A DNA stretch of 64,000 nucleotides from NCBI GenBank assembly GCA_958510825.1, contig OY294048.1, forward strand, positions 16,509,589 to 16,573,588, read 5' to 3'. A program made the position numbers and the translations under genes. The notes under the pieces were generated by a model, which saw only the letters and a program-made list of their open reading frames with translations, made no database searches and had not been told where the DNA came from. This document shows, piece after piece, positions 25,561-38,659 of this stretch; within the stretch, counting starts at the first letter, position 1; each line of letters begins with the position of its first letter. This DNA is from Brachypterus glaber. Lineage: Eukaryota; Arthropoda; Insecta; Coleoptera; Kateretidae.

Positions 25561-26555
25561 TTTATCGTTTCCGTCTAAAAAAAAATTCTTGTGATATGGC
25601 CAAAATTACTTATTTACAGGAGTCCTGCTGTAGGACTTTTTCCGAGCTTCTCAGCATATTTCGCAAAGCGGCCTTATCGGACAAAGATGCCCTTTCGGTC
25701 CTTGGCATTTAAATTAATATTTTACTTTCTTTAGTAGTAAAGAAATTTCCAAAAATTTTTATTGTTTTTTTTTTACGTTTCCGGACGTTTTATATCTAAA
25801 AAAATATGATTTCCGTCAAAAAAAAATCTGTATTTCGGTCGGTCTGTCGGTCTGTGTGTCCCGGAAATTTGTGACCACGATAACTCAAGAACTCTTCGGG
25901 TTAAAGACTTCAGATTTGGACCAAAGTTCTAGGCTGGGATTGTTTTTGGTAAAAATTGGATTGGGGTAAGGGGGTAAAATGGGGTAAAAACAATTTTTTT
26001 CAAAAACATTTTTTTCAATTTATTTTTCGTTTTACCAAAAAAGACACGTTTTTTGAAAAAAAGAATTTGATTTACTTTAGGTATGTACATGCTTAAGAAA
26101 TTAACGTATTTGCTTAAAAAAATGAGTACCGAGCGAATATACATTTAACTTAAAAGTTTTAAGTACCGATGGCAGTCTAAAAAGATATTTTCTTGATAAT
26201 GGCAGTAAGTATTGGCTGAGAAAAATCAATTTATTACCTTTTTCTCACACTTATGTATACAAAATATAATCGTAAATGATTTACACTCAAAATTAAAAGA
26301 TAAAAAAATTGTTAAACGATGAGAAGATAAATGATAAAATAAACAAGTTATAAGTTTAAATTAAAATTAAAATATATATGTAGGAGATTGATTTATGCAT
26401 TTAGTCTGCTTATTATCTGCTTACAAGAAATACATCGAAGTACTTGAAAATAAAGATTCTAAGTTGTACTTTTAAGTACGTACGTATAATGTTAAATTGA
26501 AGAAAAAACAAACCGTAAAGATATAAAATGCTTCACATTTTATGGCACACGCACC
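25561..26555. other. Degenerate repeat-derived sequence
   Basis: Contains a gtcggtctgtcggtctgtgt tract and the phrase gataactcaagaact, typical of the F4-like repeats, but no intact element boundaries. A 71-codon minus frame (25929-26144) has no motif. Confidence 0.45.
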
Positions 26556-26895
26556 GATAATAGTTATTTATGGTACTAGTGGGTAAAGTAAGATATTGCC
26601 CATGAGAAAATTCACCTGCGAGGCGTTATCCAAGCAGGTTGATTTTCGAGAGGGCAATATCGGTTTACCCATGAGTGCCATACAAGGTTTTATCCAATAA
26701 ATAGCTTAGGAATTCATATTTTTATTAAAAATTTTAATGACATTTACAAGAAAATAATTTGACAAGTGACAGTTGAGTGGATAAAATAAATAATTATCCA
26801 CTCAATAAAGTAAAAGCCACGCGGAGGTTATTATTGAGTTTATCCATTTAAAATAAAGCTGGTAATTGTCTTATTATCTGTATGTATTGGATAAA
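26556..26895 (+). mobile_element. Dispersed element family F5, copy 1
   Basis: Second copy at 55627-55950 in the same orientation, about 93% identical. It opens with a long hairpin (ggtactagtgggtaaagtaa and complement as outer stem, aacctgc/gcaggtt as inner stem around gcgaggcg). The body contains tgacatttacaagaaaataa and a small palindrome at ataattatccactc. Confidence 0.85.
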
Positions 26896-26914
26896 AAATA
26901 TTTTTATATTTTGC

Positions 26915-27315
26915 CACTCTTATAAGGTCATAATCACACACATTTTGCGTGTTCTTATAGACCCATAAGAGGTCTCTACTTTTTTTTCTGTTGGGTTGGC
27001 AACATACAAAAGCCTATCAATGTCGATTTAAAGTTTAATTTTCTACAAAATTTTGTGTTTGGGTTATTTTTTACCGTGTTAAAATTGTGGACTGGTTAAT
27101 TGCAGTGAAAAGAGAAGAGATGACTGTAAAATATATTAAAATATCATTTGTTCTTAGAATTTTAAACATAGTGTAAACTATAATGCCAACCCAAACCAAA
27201 AATCCCTAAATCAGTAATCAATTTAAATGTAAGTTTTTTAAATTTTAGAGCCGCACGCGGCTTGTTTTCTAAACTTGTACTCGTGGGCTAAAAACGTATG
27301 TTATGAAACTAGTTA
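26915..27315 (-). mobile_element. Dispersed element family F1, inverted copy
   Basis: Reverse-complement match to 7605-8120, including agaggtctctactttttttt, gttgggttggcaacata, gaccaaaa..., and the terminal hairpin with gccgcacgcggc. One arm of the hairpin has been partly deleted. Confidence 0.85.
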
Positions 27316-27829
27316 TTTAATATACTAATTTGTGGCAGATATTATTTTAATCCTCACAGTTAAAACATATTAAGTTATACGGTATAACTAAATAGGGGAC
27401 AAGAGTATAGTTTAATCTTTAGAAGTAAACTCATTTTTCTAATTAAGGCCCGGTTTATCAATGTGCATTTAAAATTTTATCTAATGTTAAAGTCTTAGTT
27501 AAGGACAAATTTTGGATTTTAATTGGAGTTGTGTTAGTTTATTTTAGCTGTATATTAATAAACCCAGCCTAAGTAAATAAACCATTCTTAATTTAATAGT
27601 TAGTATTTTTTTTTGGCCGAACTTAGAGTTTTTAAAGCTTTTAAGCTATATTTCTCGTCAAAATTGTATTCTCATAGTTTAAATGGGGGGCTACGCTATT
27701 ATTATTGTATAAAGAAATAATAATATATTAAAATATAAATATAATAGTTTTAATTTTAATATTCAGGCTTCTCAGGCCCGGGGTATGTAAATGTGTATAT
27801 TTTTTATGGTATGCATCCAATAGCCCAGT

Positions 27830-28335
27830 AGAACGGTAGTTTGACCTTGCGGTGATATGTAATCAAAAGGGATTTATTTAGCTTAAATCCAAATTTGCAT
27901 CCCAAAAACGATTTTTTTGTACAGTTATGTGCAAAAACGCATTTGTTTGGTTTTTGGTCTGTAACTAGGCTTCGGCTCGTCGCTCAACAAAAAATGAACA
28001 TGATACTTTTTCGTTATTGAATTCTCTACAATTTATGCAAAATAACTTTTTTTGTTTAAACTATCAGAAAAAATGTTACAGAGCGTTAAAGTTCATGAAA
28101 TAGGCATCATATTCAAAAAATTATTAGTTTTACAGTTGTTTTCGAAAAACCGAAAAATGTGTGAAAATTTTCAATTTGCGTTTTTGCACAAAAAAATCAC
28201 ACAGGGGTGCAAATTCGGATTTAATCTTTCCAAACGAACCCCTTTTGATTAAAAACAAAAACAGAGTGTGCATATCACCTCAAGGTGAGGCCATTTCAGA
28301 CGACCGTTCGCCTGAACTACAAGGGCTAGAGGTCG
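27830..28335. mobile_element. TIR/foldback element, about 505 bp
   Basis: The left end (agaacggtagtttgaccttg, gtgatatg, aatcaaaaggga, gcaaaaacgca) pairs with the right end (tgcgtttttgcac, ccccttttgatt, catatcacctcaaggtgag, cgaccgttcgcc). Both small open frames at 28052-28343 lie across the right arm and are not genes. Confidence 0.75.
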
Positions 28336-28339
28336 TTTT

Positions 28340-29500
28340 TTGACTATTTTGGAAAACTCGAATCTACTAGATATTACTATTATTATACTCTTCTAATAAA
28401 GAAATGATTTTCAGTCGTTAAATTAAAAAAAAAGTAAATAAGTGTAAAGTGGGCGATAAACTGATTATCAAGTGAGTGTTAAGTAATTTCGCATATTTAT
28501 TGGGTGTCTTTTAAATATAATAACTATCGATGTTCCCATTATGTACAAGTACCTTCATAAACAAGTGGCGCCATATAAAATAGTCCAGGAGTCTATTATT
28601 ATTATTTATTATCATGAAAAGCCCCAAATAAGCTTCATGTTTATCTATTGGAGTAGTTAAATATAGGGGTCAGAAAAAAATATAATTTCTTGGTTTTGAT
28701 CCATAAAGGCCTGTGCCCGATAAATTTCAAATTAGGTACAACTTTAAGGGCCTTCGCGTACAACAAATTAGCTTTTAAGTATTAAAAATAAACTTTTTTC
28801 TATTTTTGTGGCTTTTCTTTTTATTTTTACTAAATAGTAAATATTTTTATCAGGTTATTTTTTCCTGACTGAACTTTACATGCCTTAAAGTAATTAAGCT
28901 ATTTCCAAATTGCAAAAATTTAAAAAAATAAATTTTGACTGTTGCGTTTTAATTGGCAACAACTCGGAAGAAGACGTTCAATTTATCTATTAACAAAATA
29001 ATGGAAGGATATGGTTAATCCCACATGGAGAACAGAAAAAGATTCAACAATATGCTGCCCATAACAAGCCTATTTTTACATCACTCCATTGTAAAAATAT
29101 CACCAAAAAATCACCAATAACCTTAACTATAATTTCACCGTTCTTTCACATGATTTCGGGGTATATTTTTGCAAGGGTTTTTGGAAATTTCCAATTTTTT
29201 TTGTTCCTTCCTACATGCAAATCAATTCTATTGCCAAAGTTTTTTCTTGATCGGGCCCAAATCGGCCCCCATCCACCAAAACATCATACCTTGTCGGAAA
29301 ACCCCCAAATTGTTAATTCTTGTTTAAAATTGTTATTATAAAATATATTGATTGAAAATTTATGCAACAAGTTACCTTTATGAGTGACTATAATTAAAAA
29401 AAAAAATTGTCTTGATTTTAATGCATAGGGGGCGCTGTGGTCAATTTTTCTTAAAAGAATACCTTTTTTGGAGAGCAAAATTCTGTAGGGGTTTTTTACA
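28340..29500. other. Intergenic, nothing recognised
   Basis: Short frames at 29150-29544 on both strands lack motifs. No repeat partner found. Confidence 0.5.
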
Positions 29501-29503
29501 ACA

Positions 29504-29692
29504 ATAAACAAACAAGTTTGAAGTATGTCTGTTATCAAAGTCAAAGAGTGCTGCCGCCAGTGGTGGTTTTGCTAATTAACTTTTTTTACGGTGTACAACA
29601 ATGAACTCATTTTTTTACTGTTAAAAAATAGATCACTTTTAACTGTGTTCAGCTATAAAATATGAACATTTTAGTACGCTTGAAGAAAAAAA
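29504..29692 (+). mobile_element. Partial copy of the 6300-6823 element
   Basis: Matches 6631-6821 with small indels. Only the right end is present. Confidence 0.85.
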
Positions 29693-29974
29693 CATTTTTT
29701 TTACTAGAACCACTCTTTCAATAAGAGGTTATTCTTAACGCGTTTCTATAAGTGGGAGGTTGTACACTAACTTTATGTAATGTAATTTATATTGCTTGTA
29801 CATTTTCTATATTTCGATTGAGTCAAAACAAAAATAATACTCGAACTCGCTGATTTATTGCAAACCGAGAAGGATTTATTGGCCAAGTTTACTTTGCTTG
29901 TTATACTCTTCACAGCATGCAATGCTTGAAGAGTTACATGCGATAGTATTCTAATTTTAAATTCCTAGATTAAA

Positions 29975-30785
29975 TTATTTTTCCTACGATCCTCTATGAA
30001 AATGACATTTAGCACACTCTTTTGTTCTTTAGAAAACGCCTCATATCTCACTAGTTTGATATTTTTATATCACACTCGTGTGATATTTATGTATGGAGGT
30101 TTGCCTAATTTTATTTAGATATTTACCTAGTTAGATTCTACGAATTTTATTAGCCTTGTTTTATAAACATTTTCCACCTTTCACCACAGCCTTTTATATC
30201 TTTTGAGTGTTTTAATCCAAATATTTCTGTTTTTCATGTCAAAAATAGAAACTTTAGTTATAACGTTACTATTTTGATCATTACTTCCTAGTCTAGACAG
30301 TCTAGATCTTAAAAAAATTACTTAATATTTTATTTAGTTACCTTACATTACATAAAAACATCTAAATACACAGTATTTTTCTTATGAAATGTAATACAGT
30401 ACAATTTTACTGTCAGCATAACCACAAAAATTTAATTTATAAGCAAACTCAAGTTTGCATTTATTTAGGAATAGGCAACCCATTAAACAGCTATGTATTG
30501 TATTAAATATAAAAAACTAAAGCTAAATTAAACTCATATTTCCTGTTTGACGGTATATACATATATAAATTTGTATGCTATTTATAATTATTTTGTGCTT
30601 TGCTCTTCTTAATACAAATTAGAAAATTTTAAAATAAGAAACTTAAATTTATTCGGGATCGTAGGAAAAATAGTGTACATAACTCGTTGGAAATTATAAT
30701 TCATACGCTAGTGGGAAGGTTTACGAACGAGCCGCCAGGCGAGTGAGGAAACATGTTACTTTCCACACTAGTGTAAATATACTCT
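29975..30785 (+). mobile_element. Dispersed element family F2, copy 3
   Basis: Same layout as 9165-10015. The terminal hairpin at 30665-30785 carries gaacgagccgccaggcgagt in its loop, as in the inverted copy at 24773, whereas copy 1 has lost it. Confidence 0.85.
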
Positions 30786-30894
30786 ATTTTGTAGAAATAT
30801 TTTCTATTGAATTATCGATCAGTCTGATCCGTTCGTATGTCCCTCTGTCCATTTCTTTCCGTGCGTTTGTCCCTCCGTGTGGCATGTTCTCAAA

Positions 30895-31970
30895 AACTAT
30901 TATTCTATTCACAGCGCCCAGGGCCGTAGCTACGAAGATTTGGTCGGAGGAAGAAGGTCAAAAATATCTCTTTTTAGCCTGAAAATCCACCTTTTTCCTC
31001 TAGAAAAAAGGTTTGTCAGTGACAGTTGTTTTCACCCCTAGCCAAAATTTTGATGAATAAAAAAAAAGGTCCTCACCTCCAAAAAGAGTTTTGTCCGTGA
31101 GAGTTTTCACCCCTAACCAAAATTTTGCTGACAAAAAAATAAAAAAAGGTCCTTACCTCCAAACACAAGCTTTGTACATGTCCTCATCTTTTTGGTGAAA
31201 TATACAACTTTTGAATTTTGAATCCATAAAATATACAACTTCTTTTGTTTGGATCAATAAAATATAAAAATTTTCAAGATGGCTGGGGGAAAATAGAATA
31301 ATTTGGAATTTTCCAAAATTTTCAAAAATCGTCCTAGACAAATAATTCTGGGATACAAATTTGTTTCATGAAAAAATAAGGCTTTTTTTGAAAAACTCAA
31401 GAAGGAGTGATCCCATCACCTCGAAATTTTCAGGAAAAATCAGGGCAAGATCCCTATTGCTTTGAAAGTAATCCCTCCAGACCCCAAAAACAAAAGATTT
31501 ATGGTAAAAAGATCAAAAAAATCTGAAAGAAAAATTCGATTAACTTTTACAGGAAACATTGCTTTTATTATAAGGATCAATTCTACCAATTTTAAAAGTA
31601 ATCTATCCAAATCAAAAAAGTTTTGGGGGTCTAAACTTTTTTTAAAAAAGAAAATACCATAGTTTTTATTTATTTTTAATTTTTTGTTTTTCGTAAAAAG
31701 AAAATTAAAAAAGAAAATTTTAAAAAATTTTTTTTGAAGTTTTTTTTAATTTATAATTTTTCAAATATCTTATTAAAAAAATCGGTTGGATGTTTTTTTA
31801 TTTACTTTTTTTTTTGTTAAATTTTTTTTATTTTTTTTTTGTTTTTCGCAAAAAGACAAAAAATTGCTAAAAGTTTTTTTTTAATTAAAAAAAAATGCAA
31901 TACACCATTTACTGTAAATAGTATATAATGGAATGCGTAGCATTACATATCTTCACGGCTTGTTTTAATT
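30895..31970 (+). mobile_element. Dispersed element family F4, copy 2
   Basis: Starts attctattcacagcgccc and ends with tttactgtaaatagtatata followed by cttcacggcttgtttt, as copy 1 does. It is longer than copy 1 because of duplicated segments around aggtcctcacctcc / aggtccttacctcc (31070 and 31150). Extremely T/A-rich at 31600-31900. Confidence 0.7.
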
Positions 31971-32293
31971 TCTATAGATACTCAAAAGTATACTTTTTCG
32001 TTTAAGAGTTAGGGGCTCTTAGAAATTTTCCTGCTTTATCACAAAATAGTTAACATTATATTTACCCTAAAGTCCCACGCAACCATAAGTGAAGTAATAA
32101 TAACAAAGGACGGTACACATACTCCCATTTAACCCCAGCTGTCCATTACGCACCACCATCGTTCAAAACACGACAGTCCTTAATACACAGTAGACTGGGA
32201 CAAAAAATCTGTCTTTAATACATTCGTTAAATTTTTATTTATATTTTATGACATACAGAAAGTGTTCCTAAAAAGAAAAAAAATCCTTTTTAA

Positions 32294-32684
32294 ATATCGT
32301 CGGCTTACAAGTAAAAGGCACTAAGTCACTTTTTTGCAAAAATGGAATTTTTATGGTACTGTAATTAATTTTTGATGATCTAGGTACAGGTAAACCGAAC
32401 TAACTTCTAGGTGGACTGCCAAGGGAGTTACCCACTATAAAAAACGCACCAGTTTGATTTTGAATAAAATTTTATCTGGCAATAGGCACTAAGTCACTTA
32501 GTGCACTTAGTGCGTTTTACTTGTAGATTATTTCAAATGTTTCTGCACTAAGCGACTTAGTGTTTGTTTGCGTTTTTGTAACAATTATTACAAAAATTAA
32601 AAAACAACAGCGAAAGTTAAATTTGTCAATATCTCAAAACCATGTTTTTGGACTTAGTGCTCCTTACTTGTAAGCCGACGATAT
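32294..32684. mobile_element. TIR element, about 390 bp
   Basis: The left end (atatcgtcggcttacaagta, then ggcactaagtcac) pairs with the right end (gacttagtgctccttacttg, then taagccgacgatat). Internal short dyads of cactaagt/acttagtg lie at 32485-32560. A related single end occurs at about 44025-44060. Confidence 0.85.
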
Positions 32685-32689
32685 ATTAA

Positions 32690-33630
32690 TCCTCAAAACC
32701 CCACCTAGGGCTCCCCTATACTGTATACAGTGCAAAGTTCCATTTTGGACGGCTGAAGATATCAACTTTTAATTGGAACAGGTAAATAACATCCAAATAA
32801 TTTTTTGGTATATACTTAGGTTGCACAAATAAAAAGGGGGTTGTGTTATACATAATTTAAAAGCTTATTAAATTCTCATTTTGACCATATTATAAAAAGC
32901 CAAAAAAAAAAAACAAAACCGATTTTTTTAATAAGATTTTTTTTGAAAACTTTTTTGTTTTAGGGGGGATTACTTTCAAAAACAATATGTATCTTCCCCT
33001 CAAAGAACTTGATTTTTCCTGAAATTTTCAATACAATCGGTTTATTCGTTTTGAGTTATGGGCACATGGGCCTGAGTCGACAATATTGACCTTTGAATTT
33101 CAAAAAAGTAAATAGGCAAACGAATAAGGAATAGTTAGAGCAATTTTTCTCAAAATTTTATTACATTATATTAAATCGTTTTTTTCTTCTACAATGGTTT
33201 AAACTAGAAAAAACCATATACATTTTTCAATGATTTTAGTATTAAAATAAATACTACACTTTTGAATAAGCAATCATTAAAGTTCTGTTTTAAATAAAAA
33301 TAATAAAAAAGACATAAACTCGTTAAATTTGATATTTAGTTAATAAAACCTATTTATTCTTACGATTTGTGTACTTTTAAATTAGCAGAAACCTAATATT
33401 TTAAGTAAAATTTCCACTTTCAGTGTAAAATATCTTTGCATAACGCTACCAATTTTTAAATACCATAGTCATTTGGTAGCCCACACTAAGTACTTTAATT
33501 CCTAGATTCAAGTTTTTGTCCGTTTTTTTTTTTTGTATAAGGAAATAAATTTATTTTTACATATACTTTTTGAGTAAACCTTCGATTTTGGCCCAAACTG
33601 AGGTTTTCGTCCTAATATAGTAAAAATTAG
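32690..33630. other. Intergenic, nothing recognised
   Basis: No supported feature. Confidence 0.5.
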
Positions 33631-33648
33631 TAACAAGCGGTTTTCAAA

Positions 33649-34290
33649 GATGCTGAAACCGAATCTGTTTTTAAAAATTGTAACTTAACAATGGCGGATT
33701 CAGTATGGCTGCTAAATCTGTTAGATTTTATTGGATCTGATGAAAATTGGTATTTAGGAGTTTTCCAAGATGCTGAAATCGAATCTGTTATTAAAAATTT
33801 TAAATTCAAAATGGCTGATCCAATATGGTGGCCAAATCTGTTATATTTTATTGGATATTGAAAATTGCTATTCAGAGGTTTTCGAGGATGCCGAAATCAA
33901 ATATGTTTTTAATAATACCGGATCTAATATGGAGGAAAAATCTGTAAAATTTTATTGGATTCTGATGAAAATTGGTATTCTGGGGTTTTTGAGAATGCTT
34001 AAACATAACCTATTTTTAAAAATTCAAAATTCAAAGTGGCGGATCCAATAGGGCGGCAAAATTACTTAAATTTTATTGAATTAGGTTGAAGATAGGGTTT
34101 TTGACGATTCTGAATTTTGAATTTTTAAAAACAGGTTCGGTTTGGACTTGAAAACCCTTGAGTACCAATTGTCATCAGAATCGAATGAAATTTTACAGAT
34201 TTGGCAGCCATATTAGATCCGCCATTTTGAATTTGGAATTTTTATAAACGTGTTCGGTTTTAGCATCCTCAAAAACGCCTTGTTACTAAT
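33649..34290. repeat. Tandem array, 120-bp unit, then inverted
   Basis: Four direct units start at about 33649, 33769, 33887 and 33994 (gatgctgaaatcgaatctgt, aatggcggatccaatatgg, ttttattggattctgatgaa). From about 34110 the same unit runs in the opposite direction (cagaatcgaatgaaatttta, ccgccattttgaat, gttcggttttagcatc). The array is therefore partly palindromic. Open frames here (33627-33809 minus, 33770-34051 plus) only reflect the repeat. Confidence 0.8.
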
Positions 34291-34339
34291 TTTTGCGATA
34301 TTAAGGCCAAAAGCCGAGTTTAAGCCAAACACGAAGGTA

Positions 34340-34492
34340 TCCTGGCCGATAGTGAGACAGACGGACATTTGAAAAAAAAGTTGCTTATTTTTTCATGAAA
34401 CAAATTTATATTGTTTAGGACGATTTTTGATTTTTATTGAAAATTCGAAACTACGGTATAATATTATTCTAGCGCTGGCCATGTGAATAATA
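34340..34492 (-). mobile_element. Solitary end of family F4
   Basis: The reverse complement reads tattcacatggccagcgcta, then atcgtcctaaacaa and tttcatgaaaaaataagcaa, matching the left end of the copies at 23565 and 30895. Confidence 0.65.
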
Positions 34493-35480
34493 TAATAATA
34501 AAAAAAAATAAAAATTATAAGCTTTGATATTTATTTTTTTTCTGTTAAAATCTATCTAGGCAGTTAGGCGTAAAAGTGACATACTCGTAAGAAAGCAGCT
34601 AGTTATAACATTTGTAGATTTAATTTATTATTTTTAATTTAACTGGAAGTACAAAAAAAAATCCTGTGCCTACCACCCTATTACCTCTGTTTATTCTTTT
34701 GTTTTTAGATGCTTTTATTTAATCATTAGATCACGTGTGCTGAAAAATAGCCATAAAGGGTACACAAAAAAACAATGCATGTATCGCCTGGAGTATTGAA
34801 ATTTGATGGGGCCTCTTTCTACACTCTTCGCATCTGGACAGTGAAAAGTATAGCTCCACAAAAAAAAATAATGTGGCTTACCAACAGGGATGTCATATCT
34901 CCTTCCTATGTTTATTTATTTATTTATTTATTCAAAAACTCATACAAGTTACCCCAATTACAGACTTTGTTACAACTGTAAAAAGTAAAAGTAATTTTAA
35001 TAACAATATTAGTAAACATTTACAGTAGGTACAGCAAAAAAGTTTTACGAGTGGAAAGACCCGTTATTAAAATCGACCCAAAAATCAAAAATTTTTGTTT
35101 TTCATTTTTGGGTTTAGAATGTCATGAAATGTCGAGAAAATGTGAAAAAAGTGGTTGTTAAAAAAATGTCTGTCTGTCTGTATGTAAACTTATAACTTTT
35201 TAACGAAACGTCCGATTTGAAAAATTACACGGCTCAACAAAAAAAAATTAGTTCTTTGTCCTAAAGTTTATATTATGTTTTTTCGGTTCATTATGCACAA
35301 AAACGAAAAGAAAATACCTTCTTTTGATTTAAAGTTTGCTTTTGTGATAGATGTAGTAATAATACTCATTTTCGATTTTTTTTATAAATTTCAATTAGTT
35401 TAAATACATTCAAAAATACCGCAAGATCTGAGTGGGGTTTTTACGTTCACCCAGTGCCTCCAGATGACACTCAAGTGATA
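34493..35480. other. Intergenic, nothing recognised
   Basis: Contains a (tttat)n-like stretch near 34910 and a gtctgtctgtctgtatg tract at 35165. No gene. Confidence 0.5.
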
Positions 35481-35491
35481 AACAATGATCA

Positions 35492-35747
35492 GATGTTTTG
35501 TACATGTCGAGAAAACGTTAAAATGGCATCGCGAAAGTGTAAATATGATGCTGATGCATCTTGCTACGTATGTGGTCAATTTCGAGACATGAAATATGAA
35601 CTAAAAACATCTCACGTTCTCTGTGAAGCCTACGAAGCATATTTTGACTGTCCTGTTCGGAATTAAGACAAGCCATGGGCTCCAAATGTTGCTTGTAGTT
35701 ATTGTAAAAGATGTTTGGAAGGTGAGCAATTTTTAATTAAGCAGTGA
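35492..35747 (+). pseudogene. Decayed CYVCG-type coding fragment
   Basis: From a methionine at 35523 the frame reads MASRKCKYDADASCYVCGQF and continues to a TAA at 35664. Beyond the stop the same frame goes on as DKPWAPNVACSYCKRCLEGE until TGA at 35745. This matches a multi-copy arthropod protein I know by its CYVCG(E)...AY.AYF...(Q)DK.WAP..VC..C signature, where a residue stands at the place of the TAA, so the stop is a disabling mutation. Paired cysteines (C-x2-C twice) suggest a metal-binding N-terminal domain; its role is unknown and its copy number suggests a mobile element. Only the first third or so remains. Confidence 0.65.
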
Positions 35748-35759
35748 ATCAAATGTAAT

Positions 35760-36552
35760 GGACATATTAACGGTATCAAGTACTGGCCAATGAAAACATG
35801 ATGGGAGACTATATTTGGGGTTTATTGAGAGAAAGTACTTATGAACATAAAAGAAAGAGTAAGAGTGTACACTTTTAAAGTATTTTCTACTTCTTTGTAA
35901 GTTATTTTGATAGTAAAACTTAATAAAAATGATAAACAAATTTATTTCGATGGTTCTATCTTCCAATAAAAAATAATACCACAGATTTTGAAAAATATCG
36001 TTCAATCGGTCTTCTAAATACAAAAGCAAACTTTTTTATGCCATATAATTTTTTTTCGTGTAATTACGACCTAAACTATCGAAGTTTTATACTTTAGAGT
36101 CAAAGTCAAATTTTGTGTTGACCCGTGTTATTTTAGTACCTTTTCTATTTGCGTCACATTAAATATGTTTAACATTAGCGTAGGGCAAGGGGACAAAATG
36201 GACAAAAAGTTTAATTTTTAACGATATCTCACTTATTATTTATAGTAGGACAAATGCATAAATAAAAATAATGTTTGATTCCCTACAAAAACATATGTGA
36301 TCATTTTTATTGTAGGACTATTAGTTTCCGAGATATAGGCATTTTAATAAATGCTGATATAATTTTACATTTTTAATTAGATGTCAAATTTCAATCATAG
36401 CTAAAACAAAATTTTGATTTTTTCAAATAAATTTATATCTCGTCAAAAAACAATCCTATAAAGCTAGAAAGAAAAAAACAAAAGGAAATAGTCAAAAAAT
36501 ACAGAAAAAGTAACAAATCCGTGCAAAACGAAAAGAAGAAAATTTAACTTTT
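35760..36552. other. Intergenic, nothing recognised
   Basis: A 98-codon minus frame (35733-36029) overlaps the decayed fragment and shows no motif. No other feature. Confidence 0.5.
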
Positions 36553-37140
36553 TTCCGGTGTATTATACAATATTTTTTATTCGATTGTTACTAATTATAA
36601 TAAATTATTAAAATATAATTAATTTTAAATTGCAAAATATATTTCTTTTTACTGTCTTATTACTAATCTAGTTATCCATGAAAAATTGCTATCCAATGAA
36701 ATGGCTTAAAAAACAATTGAATCGTTTCTTTTGCATGCGGTTTGATTTTCAAATTAAAAAAACTATAGCTTGGTGATTAATTTCTGTTAAAATGTGTCTG
36801 TTATGAAAATAATAATACTTCCGAAGCCGGTCTATGAATACTACAAATACTGAAATTGATTTTACAATTGAAGTTTTGTGTTTTTAATTTATTTTAGTGG
36901 ATGAATACACATTAATCAGTTAACATATATTTTAAGGTTATGTTATAATAGAAAGTTTTATTTTGTATGAAATGATTATAATAAATGTATCGGGTCAAAA
37001 AGAACAGTTATTTCAAAAGATACCAAAAGGTCATATTTCTTTATAAATATTACAGTAAAGGGCAACAAAGTTCAACTTTTGCCCGGCAAAATATGAACAA
37101 AGTGTCGCTTTTAGAATTAATCGAATAAAAAAATATAATT
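36553..37140 (+). mobile_element. Dispersed element family F3, copy 2
   Basis: Direct copy of 20568-21245, with a shorter aattaatt stretch and a few small deletions near its right end. Confidence 0.85.
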
Positions 37141-37759
37141 AATGCTTGATGACGTCTTAAAGATAATGAGTGAAAAAGTAATCGATTAACAAATTTAGAT
37201 TTTGGGTTGCTAGATCCAAATCCAATCCAATCGAGAAAAACTTCCTCAAAAATGATAAAAATTTGCGTTACGTTATACTTGAACGTTCCCTAAGTACCTA
37301 ACTATTCCTACCCTATACAAAAATTCTAATATAAACCTGTTCCAACACACATATCAAAATTCACGAAATCTCATGAACATACTCTGGGGATAAGCTAGCT
37401 GTTTTTTCGTTTATGAGCATTATTTCAGCACTGATTAGAAGCGACCGCAGGATGCTTGTCCCCATTGTAGAGCAACGTAACGCCAGTGTATCTGTGATAA
37501 AATCTAAAAAATATTAAAAAATACAGAAATAACAAAAACCACATGAAATATTATAAAAACTTATGAAATCATATGAAGTCCCTTGAAATCTTGCTAAATT
37601 CTATGTAACATGATGAGTAAGCCCATATGAAACTTCATCAGGATTTTACAACTTCTTATGAGAAAAAAAATGATCTGATAAGGGTTTCAGGGGATACCAA
37701 AGTGTTTTCGTCGGAAATTTTTTATAGTTACTCGGAGCGTATACTACGTAATGCGAGGC

Positions 37760-37760
<1 letters not shown>
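37141..37760. other. Intergenic, one shared phrase
   Basis: The phrase aaatttgcgttacgttatac at about 37260 recurs at 63825 beside the F7 repeat; otherwise nothing recognised. Confidence 0.4.

Positions 37761-37821
<61 letters not shown>
37761..37821. repeat. (TA)n microsatellite in a short hairpin
   Basis: About 29 TA units, flanked by atgcgaggca on the left and tctcgcat on the right, so the run forms the inside of a self-complementary structure. Confidence 0.95.
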
Positions 37822-37823
<2 letters not shown>

Positions 37824-38659
37824 CTCGCATCTGGTTTTGATTAATTAATTCGGTAATGTAATGTTATAAAATATCAATTTTGATAATGGAAAGACCTAAA
37901 ATGCATTGTTTTAATATGTATGCTCATTTTTAATACTTTTCAAAAATTTATTACTTCGGGCAAAATTGAGTTCAGTATCTTTCGCGACGTCGCACAGTAA
38001 GAAAATGAAAAATTTGCAAAAGTAAATTGCAAGAAAACTATATTTCTTTATGTTAACATATATATTTTTTTTGCAACATAAAAATTAAAAATGATTTTTT
38101 AAAAGTTTTTTCTTTAATTATGTTTGCTTAATTTTTGAAAGATTTACTTTCTTATAGGCAAGGAATAATAAAAAAATAAATAAATATGATTTCTAGAAAT
38201 TATTATAGTTGTTTCGTATGTTACAAAAAAATGTTACAAAAAATGTTACCTGAGGGTTTTCACCAAATTTCAAACTGAATTTGGTGATAATTTTTTTTGC
38301 AGTTAATCGTGGTTCATTCGTTTCAATGTTTTCTGTTTTTTTATTTTTTTTTTATTTGGACCTTTTATATCACAAAAACAGTTTTGGAAATGCTGGGTGA
38401 ATTTTAAACTAAAACCTTACCCAATAAATATATAATAATAATAATAAATTTTTAATGCTCTGGTAGCAGTTGGCGCGGAATGACCCTATAACAATGTTGG
38501 AGTTATTTTTATTTCTTATATTTAAAATTTAAAAATCCCAAATATATTTATTTATTTCCTTATAAGGAAAAAAAACAACCTTTTAAATTTGATATCTCTG
38601 AACTTTGTAAGACTTTGCTTATGCCATCTTAAACACTAGGTTGCTAAGGGCACTCCTGA
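37822..38659. other. Intergenic, nothing recognised
   Basis: Only a small perfect inverted repeat (caccaaattt / aaatttggtg near 38262-38288). No gene. Confidence 0.5.
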
